This document shows, piece by piece, positions 33,951-44,169 of a stretch of 64,000 bases of DNA. The stretch spans positions 44,922,209 to 44,986,208 of the forward strand of contig CM039509.1 of NCBI GenBank assembly GCA_022432975.1. The letters are read 5' to 3'. The stretch is from Begonia masoniana (taxonomy: Eukaryota > Streptophyta > Magnoliopsida > Cucurbitales > Begoniaceae). Position numbers and translations under genes: made by a program. The notes beneath the pieces are model-generated. The model was not told the origin of the DNA, searched no databases, and saw nothing but the letters and a program-made list of their open reading frames with translations. Each line of letters opens with the position of its first letter. Within the stretch, counting starts at the first letter, position 1.

Positions 33951-34816
33951 AAGATTGAAAAATGTGAAACTGGATAAACAATTTTCTCAATTCCTCGATG
34001 TTTTCAAGAAGCTCCATATTAATATTCCGTTTCCAAATGCCGAGTTATGCAAAATTTATGAAAGATATACTCTCTCACAAGAGAAAAATAGAGGAGTGTG
34101 GTATTATTGCTCTTTCAGAAGAATGTAGTGGAATCATTCAGAAGAAACTCCCTCAAAAATTAAAAGATCCGGGAAGTTTTACGGTACCCTGCGAGATTGG
34201 CAATTCTGTATTTACCAGGGCACTTTGTGATTTGGGGGCGAGTATTAATTTGATGTCTTTGTCTATATTCCAGAAACTCGATCTAGGCGAAGCCAAGCCG
34301 ACAGGGGTTACATTATTGATGGCCGATCGCTCTATTAAACACCCGAGAGGAATCATTGAAGATGTGCTCATAAAAGTTGACAAATTCATATTCCCTGCTG
34401 ATTTTATTGTGCTTGATATGGAAGAAGATCGAAATATGCCGATTATTTTAGGTCGACCATTCCTTGCTACGGGTCGTGCACTTATTGATGTACAAAAAGG
34501 TGAAATGAGTTTGAGAGTGCAGGATGAATAAGTCAAATTTAATGTCTTTAAAGCTATGAAGTATCCAAGGGATAGCAATGATGTTTTTCGCATTGAAGTT
34601 ACCGAGGCCACAATAGATGAAGTTGCACGTCAACCAGATGACCCTTTAGAAGCATGTATGTTTGAGCAGAATTATTTTCTGGAAGAGGATAAGGAAGCAC
34701 GTGGTTATGCGATGTGGATGGACTCATTTGAGCCGAATAAGAGAGGAAGTATTATGAAAATTTGGGGGAAGGCCCATCACGCACGTTACCATCCATTGAG
34801 CAACCACCGGAGTTAG
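33951..34816 (+). pseudogene. Element C protease (broken)
   Basis: A small deletion near 34030-34040, relative to B, shifts the frame just before the domain. The protease has ALCDLGASINLM near 34226 and MPIILGRPFLATG near 34437-34475. TAA at 34529 replaces Glu. The frame reaches 34816 and overlaps the RT frame, which is -1 relative to it, as in B. Confidence 0.88.
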
Positions 34817-36480
34817 AACTGAAGACACTACCTGCTTATTTAAAATATGCATATTTACAGGCCCCATCTTCGTTACCAGTAATCATCTCCGCTGATTTAT
34901 CTAAAGAGGAACAAGAGAAATTACTCTGCGTTCTTCAAAAATTCAAATCGGCAATTGGGTGGACTTTGGCAGATCTAAAGGGAATAAGCTCATCTTTTTG
35001 TATGCATAGAATTCTTATGGAGGAAGGTCACAATCCATCAGTGGAACACCAACGACGTCTCAACCCCACCATGAAAGAAGTAGTGCGAAAAGAAATTTTA
35101 AAGTGGTTAGATGCCGGGGTGATATATCCAATTTCTGACAGTTCATGGGTTAGTCAGGTCCAAGTTGTACCGAAAAAGGGTGAGATGACAGTTGTGCAAA
35201 ATGAAAATAATGAGCTCATTCCGACTCGCACTGTTACCGGTTGGCGCATATGCATGGATTATAGAAAATTAAACAAGGCTACACGAAAGGATCACTTCTC
35301 GCTTCCGTTTATTGATCAGATGCTTGACAGGCTCGCAGGACACGAATTTTATTGTTTTCTTGATGGTTACTCTGGATAAAATCAAATTGCCATAGCTCCC
35401 GAAGACCAAGAGAAAACTACATTTACTTGCCCATACGGCACCTTTGCATTTCGACGGATGCCCTTTGGTCTTTGTAACGCTCCGGCCACTTTTCAACGAT
35501 GCATGTTAGCAATATTTTTTGACATGGTCGAACGCATTATTGAGGTATTCATGGATGATTTTTCTGTTTTTGGGTCTTCTTTTGATAATTGTCTGGAGAA
35601 TCTGAATATAGTGCTTCAACGTTGTGCGGAGACAAATTTGGTGTTAAATTGGGAAAAATGTCATTTCATGGTACGTGAAGGTATTGTATTAGGGCATCGG
35701 ATATCATCCAAAGGGATAGAAGTGGATCGTGCCAAGATTGATACAATTGAGAAGCTACCACCACCTATTTCAGTTAAGGGAGTGAGGGGTTTTTTGGGAC
35801 ATGCCGGATTTTATCGCAGATTCATCAAAGACTTCAGCAAGATCACTAAGCCATTATGTAATTTGCTGGAAAAAGATGTAGAGTTCCATTTTGATGACGC
35901 GTGTTTAGTTGCATTCAATTTATTGAAAGAGAAGCTCACTTCTGCACCCATTGTTGTAGCACCAGATTAGGATCTTCCATTTGAAATCATGAGCGATGCA
36001 AGCGACTTCGCCATTGGAGCAGTTTTGGGGCAGTGCAAAGATAAACTGTTTCACACTATTTATTACGCCAATCGAGTCCTCAATGATGCCCAGTTAAATT
36101 ATGCCACAACTGAAAAGGAATTACTTGCAGTGGTCTTCGCCTTTGACAAATTTCGGTCATACCTTATTGGCAATAAAGTAATAGTCTTCACCGATCATTC
36201 AGCAATGAAATACCTTATGGTTAAAAAAGATGCAAAGCCATGCCTCATTCGTTGGGTTTTACTACTCCAAGAGTTCGATCTGGAAATTAGAGATAAGAAA
36301 GGTACGAAAAATCTAGTGGCAGATCACTTGTCAAGACTCGAACCTCAAGAACACGTGAAAGATGGTGGAGTACCTATTGTTGATACCTTTCCAGATGAAC
36401 AACTTTTTAGCGTCAATAATACACCATGGTACGCCGATATTGTCAATTTCCTTGCTAGTGGTGTCCTGCCTGTCGAGCCT
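34762..36480 (+). pseudogene. Element C reverse transcriptase and RNase H (broken)
   Basis: One frame runs throughout, with stops at 35377 (TAC to TAA in the GYSGYNQ motif) and 35968 (TGG to TAG). RT motifs include [28 protein letters not shown] near 35551-35562 and [12 protein letters not shown]. RNase H has [14 protein letters not shown] from 35992, [16 protein letters not shown] and ADHLSRLE. Spacing matches remnant B codon for codon over most of its length. Confidence 0.92.
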
Positions 36481-37701
36481 TCAGCTTATAAGAGGAAGAA
36501 TTTTTTTGCTGATGTTAAAAGATATTATTGGGATGATCCCTTTCTTTACAAGCATTGTGCGGATCAGGTTATACGGCGGTGTATTCCAGAAAACGAAGTG
36601 GAAGATATATTAAAGCATTGTCATTCACTAGAGTGTGGGGGCCATTTTGGTGGCAAGAGGACAGCAGCAAAGGTATTATAGTGTGGTTTCTTTTGGCCTA
36701 CCCTTTTCAAAGATGCTCATTTATTTACTATGTCTTGTGACCGTTGCCAACGTACTGGCAATATTTCACGCCGAGATGAGATGCCATTGACCAATATTCT
36801 GGAGGTTGAATTATTTGATGTTTGGGGAATCGATTTTATGGGTCTGTTTCCTACTTCCTTCAATCATAAATATATTCTCCTGGCAGTCGATTATGTATCA
36901 AAATGGGGGGAGACATCTTCTACCCCAACTAATGACGGTAAAGTGGTACTTAATTTTCTTTGCAAAAATACTTTTACACGATTCGATACTCCTCGAGCTA
37001 TTATCAGTGATGAAGGTACGTATTTTTGTAATAAGCAATTCGAAGCTTTATTGTTGAAATATGGTGTCAAGCATCGAAAGGCTCTCGGTTATCATCCGCA
37101 GTCTAATGGCCAAACCGAGGTTTCAAATAGAGAGATTAAGCAAATCCTGGAAAAAACGGTAAGTTCATCTCGTACGGATTGGTCCCAAAAGCTAGATGAT
37201 TCTCTTTGGGCATATAGAACAGCTTTCAAAACACCATTAGGTATGTCCCCATATCGTTTGGTGTTTGGCAAAGCATGTCATCTTCCAGTGGAGTTAGAGC
37301 ATCGAGCTTTATGAGCTATTAAAAAAATCAACTTGGAGTCACAAGCAGCTGGTGAAGCACGAATATTACAGTTAAACGAGCTTGATGAATTTCGACGAGA
37401 AGCTTATGAGAATTCGAGAATTTATAAAGAAAAGATAAAGGTGTGGCATGATAAACATATTGTCCTGAAAGAATTTTCACCAGGCCAACAAGTATTATTA
37501 TTTAATTCTCGACTTCAGTTATTTCTCGAAAAACTCAAATCACGATGGTCAGGTCCATTCACAGTTATTAAAGTGTTTCCTCATGGTGCTGTTGAAATTC
37601 AAGGTGAAGATCAATCTACTTTCAAGGTTAACGGTCAAAGATTAAAACCGTACTGGGGCGGTGTATTCGACAGTGCAAAATCCGTTCTCCTTCTCAATTA
37701 A
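36481..37701 (+). pseudogene. Element C integrase (broken)
   Basis: [17 protein letters not shown] near 36616 and CDRCQRTGN near 36736. Core: Asp in GIDFMGLFP, Asp in ISDEGTYF, Glu in [14 protein letters not shown] near 37100. C-terminal GPF module: [13 protein letters not shown] and [11 protein letters not shown]. In-frame stops at 36679 (TAG) and 37312 (TGA for Trp). The post-integrase block gtcaagctgatgacgtt (about 37720) follows the stop. Confidence 0.92.
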
Positions 37702-38563
37702 TTTTGACGCAGCACATCGTCAAGCTGATGACGTTAAAACACGCACTCGGTGGGAGGTAACCCATTAGTCATTTCTTTTTCTTTTTCTGTTTTATTTTTA
37801 TTTTTATTTTCATTTTTTTATTTCATTTTTTTCGTATTTTCTTTATCCGTTCTAATTTCGTTATTTCATTTTCATATCAGTAGTTTTTTTATTTTTAGTT
37901 AAGTATTTAAAAAAAATGATTTTTGCTTCTCTGAAACCCGAAACGGTGCCGATCATTCGCTCAATCCAGGCGATCGATCGGCGCTTCTAATTTTTTAATA
38001 CCTGGCAATCATTCGTAGCCCTCACACCCCTCTCTCGCTAAATCAAATCCCTAAACCCTTTTTCTCCCTTCTCACCCGCGAGCGTTCGGCGCAAATTGTT
38101 GTTCTTTTCTCACGACATTTTCGGAGACCCACAATCGATTCTTTCACAACGACAGGTACATCTCTCTCTCTGAACCCTTTTCTTTTTCTCGCACTTGGGA
38201 GTTTCCGACTTCTCGCCTTATATGCATCTTGCTAGATTTGGTCATTTTGTGTAAATCTTTGGCATACGTTAAACTCTCTTCATGCTACGATTATCCTATT
38301 ACCAGTACCATTGCTGCATATATGTCATTTTTTGGGCGGGTATCAATTTTGCCAGGTTGTGATTCCACGATTTTGATTCATGCCCACCATGTGTTTGCTG
38401 AAATGCCTGAGTCAAGTAGAATTTGCAATTTTGCATATTGTTTTCTCTAACTTTCCTACTTGATTATCTACCGTGCTAAACTGTCATCCTTGTGCATGCT
38501 GGGTTGGATTTGTGTGTTTCTTCTATGCAGTGACAGGTTATCTACTTCGTGCGCTATTCCAAC
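37702..38563 (+). other. Element C spacer with leader-intron-like structure
   Basis: This holds a T-rich block (37765-37910), one CGATCGATCG hairpin (about 37948-37985), and a CT-rich segment with ccctaaaccc and ctctctc. A donor-like gacag/gtacat lies near 38155, and an acceptor-like pyrimidine tract ending ttctatgcag at 38530. The accessory ORF Met follows at 38564. The layout resembles a plant 5' leader with an intron. That it is transcribed or spliced is inference. Confidence 0.5.
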
Positions 38564-39875
38564 ATGCCGCCCAAACGTTCAAGAGCCACGACTTGTTCGG
38601 TATCTTTCGGCCCTAATCCAGCACTCCTTCATCAGCCCCGCCGCGGCTAATTATTTTAAAGAATTCATGACCAAGGATAAGGCCATTATTTGTGAAGTGC
38701 AATTCCAGCCTACCGAGGTTGACGGCCACATTTTGACCACGCTCCAAAGACGCAGCTGGGAGACACTTGCCGTTTTAGGAGGTGATGCGAATGTGAATGC
38801 CGTTCGTGAATTTTATGCTAATCTCAAGGCAGCCAACACTGAGGGGCCCATAAAAGTACGGGGCAAGTTCATCAATTTTTCGGCCGAGGCTATCAACACT
38901 TATCTTGGCCTCGATAATGATGCTCCCGATGACTTTCAAACGATGATGGATGTCGGGCCTGATTATGAGCTGATTCTACGTGAGATGGGTCACCGGGGCG
39001 CCACTTGGATATATTCTACACAAAACCGTGCTAAACCACTACATATTATATCAAGCTGCCTCAATCGCTATGCGCAGGCATGGTGCAAATTTATTCGGGG
39101 CAAAATGATGCCCACTTTGCAGAAATCAGAATTGACTAAAGAACGAGTAGTGGTACTTTATTGCATTCTGACAGAGCGATCTATCAATGTCGGGCGGCTT
39201 ATCCACAGCAACATTCTCGCATGTCGTCAAGGGTCCACAGCTGGCCATATCCATCCCGTGCTAATCACCTACTTATGCACTGCCCCCAATGTCCTTATGA
39301 TTTCTACAGACGAGCCATGGATCCAGCAGAAAGTATACAACTCGTCGAATATTGAAAAGATTGCAAATTGGTCGTATGGGACCGCCCGAGCAAGTGGTTT
39401 AGGGTTCGATGAACATGATGTCAATGCGGTTATCCCTCCTCAGCCGTTGCCTTTGCCTTGCGTACGACGTTATCCTCAGCCTTCGGTTTTCACATATGTC
39501 AATCCTGACTTGGCACACGAACGACAAACTCTCTGAGAGGCTCGACTTAAACAGCGCTATGAAAGTCAATCTGTATCAGGAGGTGCCTCTTCTTCTTCCG
39601 CCATTCCTCCACGTTCTTACACATTGGATGATATTGGGCACATGAAGGAAACGTTAATGAACCGCCAATCTCGAGTGGAGCAGTGAGTGGTGGATCTCCA
39701 GTCACGCCAACTAGAGCAGGCTCAATTTACGACTCAATACATAGATGCGTTCAATGCTCATCAGGGATACTTGACACAATCGAGTCCACCTTTTCTATAT
39801 TATCCAGAGCATTTACTTCAACCGTATACCCCTCCACCAGAGGATGAGGAGGACGATATGTCGGGCCCCTCTTGA
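38564..39875 (+). pseudogene. Athila downstream accessory ORF (env-position, plant transposon protein-like)
   Basis: It starts with MPPKRSRAT at 38564. A frameshift near 38600-38640 moves to the main frame, which reads through VREFYANLKAAN, VRGKFINFSAEAINTYLGL near 38860-38915, and on to a C-terminus ending DEEDDMSGPS at 39875. Stops lie at 39534 and 39684. The VREFYAN...VRG...INTYLGL pattern is that of the putative plant transposon protein family often found in Athila elements after integrase. I see no convincing membrane segment in the main frame, so an envelope role is not supported by this copy. Function unknown. Confidence 0.8.
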
Positions 39876-41352
39876 GGTATGCTATTCTCTTTCCTATTTT
39901 TCTTGTATGTTTTGCGTACATTGAGGACAATGTTGATTTTAAGTTTGAGGGTGCTTTTAGTTTGACTTCTCTCTGTGCTCTGTTACTCTAAGATATATTA
40001 TATGGTTATGCATTCTGATCTTGGTTAAGGTGTCAATGATGATTTAAATGAAATAAATGCATGTTTTAAACTCCTTGTAATATGCTGAGTAAAAGAGTGA
40101 TTTGTTTTAGTTTGCATTGATTAGAGATTACATAGTTATCTTCATAAATCTGAGCACGTTTTATTCTTGTTTGATCCTATTTGCTGGTGATATATTTGTG
40201 TAGTCTATGGAGAGTGAGAAACAAACACTGTAAGGGAGTGAACGAGAGTAAACACGGTAAGGGAGTGTAACTCCAGTCAAATGCTTTGATACGAGGACAT
40301 TGTGAGGAAAATCCTTCTTTGTTTTGCCTGATATTCACGAATGCAATTTGAAGTTTTCAAAAATAAGAGAATGAATTAGGCCATCATTGAACTGTTTGAG
40401 CCTTCTTAGCTTACCATTCTGTGTCATCCAATGACACACATAGTCACTCTTTTGAGCCGATTATTTACCATTCAATTGTACCTATTTGAGCCCAGCCACA
40501 TAGATTTTCCTACCTTTTCTAGAGAATACGAGTTTTATTGATATATTTGAAAAAGAGTATGAGAATGTAGTGGTGAGGATGAATACAAATTCCTTTGTCA
40601 TCTGTTGATTTATTTTTTTCTGCTTTGCATTGTTTTGCTATTGTTATTCTGAGTTGTGTAAAAAAAACGAAAACCAAAGAGTTCGAAAGTTTAGTTTTAT
40701 TTTCTAGTTTGTTTTATTTTACTCTGTAGCTATGACAAAGGAGTTTAGATGAATGATATTGAATGAAGTAAGTTTGGGGGTGAGAGATCAAAGGAAAGTT
40801 TGAACAAGTTCAATAAGTGAGCGAATACTGAGAAGAAAATAATGAGTGGGGGAAATAAGGATGGGGTGTTCTCTGATTATACGTTTGTATCCCTAAAATT
40901 CCTACCTTTTTAACCTCGCCCTACATTATAAGCTTTTAAAGACCTATCGATTTTTATTTTGGTTAATGGATAATTGCTATTAGTTGGATAGTGGGCAAAG
41001 TTGGTGAATGATTAGAGTGAATGGAGTGATTCCCGAGCGAAATGAGAATACATCCCCTACCTGTAGCTACATTAATAGAACCAACAATTAGGAGAAAATA
41101 AGAATGAATGCACATACACATGAAGATTTCTATATAAGCTATTGTCAATGTGCTACTATGAGTTATTTCTTTTGCAAAGTGTTAAACTCGGTGTTTTTAA
41201 TATGAATTTGTTTAAGCTGAGACGATTTACCAAAAACCTTGATTCAGATTGTTTGACCATTACATTATGTTGAGCATTCTAGATTTGATTGAGATTATCT
41301 CTTTGTTTTAACTGAGCTGCATTTTTGTTCGCTTGAGGACAAGCTTTCATTC
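39876..41352 (+). other. Element C 3' non-coding region
   Basis: A long non-coding region parallel to 27030-28190 of remnant B. It includes tacattgaggacaatg (about 39918), the gagtgaacgagagtaaaca block (about 40237) and ttggatagtgggcaaag (about 40984). It leads into the purine tract. Nothing coding is seen. Confidence 0.8.
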
Positions 41353-41365
41353 AAATTTGGGGATG
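41353..41365 (+). other. Polypurine tract of element C
   Basis: aaatttggggatg lies immediately before the TGATAAG start of the 3' LTR. Confidence 0.75.
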
Positions 41366-41806
41366 TGATAAGTGTGTATTTTACACACTTATTTATACTT
41401 TTTACACTATTTGATAAGTTTCTCTCAAGTGTTTGAAAGAATTTGATCTATTTTGTGCAAGTATGTAGAAAATTGAATTAAAACAAGAAGAGGACAAAAA
41501 AAGTTCACGAAGAAAGACAAAGAAAAAACAAAGTGGTTTGAGAAAGAAAGAAAACAGAAGGAGCGTCGATCGATCGCTCATTCCTGCGATCGATCGGCGG
41601 AAGAGAAGAATTTTTTTTAGCAGAATTGATGCACGAAACAAAGAAGGTGCCGATCGATCGCTCATTCCTGCGATCGCTCATTCCTGCGATTGATCGGCTG
41701 AAAAGAAGAGAATTAACACAGAGAATGTGGCGATCGATCGCCACATTACAGGCGACTGATCGACAGAAGGAAATCACGGAAACAAGAGGCGATCGATCGC
41801 TCATTA
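41366..41806 (+). repeat. Element C 3' LTR, first piece
   Basis: Matches the start of the 5' LTR, including the terminal palindrome and the CGATCGATCG hairpins, and ends inside the loop of the fourth hairpin, where D1 inserted. An extra partial gcgatcgctcattcct unit is present near 41670 compared with the 5' LTR. Confidence 0.92.
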
Positions 41807-43975
41807 TGTAATGCCCCGAGTTTTCTGAACCCGGTTCGCTACTCGTGACATAGAACGAGACTAAGAAATTTTAAGGAAAATTTTAAAATTTCATTCAACG
41901 ATAAAATTTAAATCTTTAAATCTTCAAATCTTGCAGTGGAAAACTTTTTGCATAAACAACATTTATAAGATAAACAAAATATTAAAACGTATGGCCGAGA
42001 GAAACAAAACTCAAAACACATCTACCGCTGAACAGTACCAGCGGAAGAAGTGGATACAAACGACATCTACCGCTGAACAGTGTCAGTGGTAGAAGCAGAA
42101 ACAAAAGGCATCTTCTGCTTCCAACATCCACCGCTCGCGTTAGCCGAACGACACGTCAACTTTCATGCATCTTCCGCTCACATCTGTCGACTCCACGTCG
42201 GTTACTCACAATTTACCGATCACAAAACGACAAATCTACTCACAATCTACCGATCACAAAACAACAAATCTACTCACAATCTACCGATCACAAAACGACA
42301 AATCTTCTACTCACATCCTCCGCTGAACAGTACCAACGGAAGAAGCAGAAACAACTTAGACTCAGCGGTAGAAGTAGAAATAAACGACTTCTTTCGCTAA
42401 CCACGTGACTCTATTAAACTAACCCACGTGACTCATTAACTCAAGAATTGAACAACTCATCATCCACCGATAGACTAAACTTCAACATCTACCGATAGGA
42501 CTACATCCACCGATAGACTAAACTTTAACGTCCACCGATAGACAGAAATACCCAATTTTCACCAATAGGCAACAGAGCAGCATACAAACCATTTTCACTC
42601 TAAATAAAGAACAGCTCCGGCTACTAAATGAACTAGTGCATTTTACTGAAATCCTTCAAAACAACATAATCCACAACTTCCAAAAATCTAGAATAGTAGA
42701 CTACGACTAAAACCAAATCGTGTTTTCACATCAGAAAAGCACCAGACCATATATATAAAAGAAACATTAAACTGCTACTATCACTAACATTCTCAGCATG
42801 CTTCAACTGTACTATTGTCAACTAACTTTCACACCTACTGACATCAGTTAAACCGCCTCATCAATTCACCAGGTCGAGACATGAACGTGCTCCCCCAACC
42901 AGCCTAGTCCTCAACATGCTCAGAGAACACACCTTCTGAGGTTTCTTCACCTATATCACAAAACTCATCTATTAGCCTAATGCTAAATAAGTGAAGCAAT
43001 AATGAAATGAATTGCTAAAACATAAATCTTAATCATGCAGTTTCTACTTTCATATCTCAGTAGCATTTACATTCTTTCACTGATCTGATCCCTCGGTTCT
43101 ATTGGGAGTTGGATTAATGTTCCCAAAGTCATACATCCCTTCATAAGTTAAGGGACGGATTAGTTCCCTTAATAGTTTATATGATCCTTCTATTCCATTG
43201 GGAAGTGGATCAATCTTCCCAAAGTCATAAATTCCTTCATAAGTTAAGGGGCAGATTAGTTCCCTTAATAGTTTATCTGTTGCAATCTGTTCATTCCTTA
43301 CCATACCATTACATGTAAATTCATTTTCGCGTTCTTTCAAAATATGATGCATGACATACAGACACATTCAAGCATACATAATCCTACTGTTTTGTTATGT
43401 AGGCCCGAAGGCACATGCATACTCCACTTACCTGGCTTCCTGGAAATGCTCGGTTTCAAACTACTTCGGAAGTTTTGCTCACCTAAGTCATAAACAGAAT
43501 ATTAATTAGATTTTTACTAAACCTCATTATAATCAATCCAAAAATCTAAGGAATCTAGTTTAGGAGTTCTATACATGGTGCATTCCTGATTCACCACAAA
43601 ACCGAAACTAACTCCCACCTACAGCATTCACCAAAGCTCACATCTATACTCCTCTCTACCATCAATAGTTATAATGTAACATGAAATCGAAGTAGACTCA
43701 CCTAGTTTGGAGAAAAATCGGAGAGGGAATCGCCTGGAGAGCTCTGCTGAGCTTGAGCTAAATACCGAAAGAGAAAGTATGGAAAATAGTGGCGGCTACA
43801 GTGCATTAATCACAAAACCTCTTTCCTTAAATAGGTTATCACTATAATTCTCTATTTACCATTATGTCATTACTTAGTCATTTATTAACTTAATCACTAA
43901 TTCTCCCAATTTTATCCATAAAACATACACTAAAAGTTGGTTAAGTAAATTGGTTCAATGAAACTGGGTGTTACA
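41807..43975 (-). mobile_element. D1: Tekay-type solo LTR
   Basis: A 2169-bp solo LTR in minus orientation, starting TGTAATGCCC and ending GTGTTACA on the plus strand. The perfect duplication CATTA lies at 41802-41806 and 43976-43980. It has the CCGAT-type unit array (about 42020-42545), tandem units with ttaagggacggattagt and ttaaggggcagattagt (43080-43280), and the conserved block atgtaggcccgaaggcac near 43400. No internal sequence is present. Confidence 0.93.
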
Positions 43976-44169
43976 CATTACCCGCGATCGATCGGCTACA
44001 AATTTGGAAAGTTGACATCTTCTAATCTGCACCATTAATCTAAAGAAAAATAAAATCTCAACCATTGAAGAAAGGAAGAGAAGAAATAAACCTAAGGAGA
44101 GACAGAGAATTCGGCATTCAGCAATTTTCACAGAGCATTCGATTCCATTCGAATTTTGGCAAGCAGAGG
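43976..44169 (+). repeat. Element C 3' LTR, second piece
   Basis: Continues the LTR from the D1 site (cattacccgcgatcg) to tttggcaagcagagg, where D2 inserted. It parallels 31311-31506 of the 5' LTR. Confidence 0.92.

Noticed and set aside
38460..38563. Start of the accessory protein at the first Met of the long frame (hydrophobic N-terminus like a signal peptide)
   Set aside because: This part lies upstream of the acceptor-like site and of the MPPKRSRAT start at 38564. The hydrophobic stretch is more likely intron or leader sequence read in frame.
41807..43975. D1 as a complete element or novel transposon
   Set aside because: There are no internal genes, primer site or PPT. Both ends match LTR ends of F and E and a single 5-bp duplication flanks it, so it is a solo LTR.
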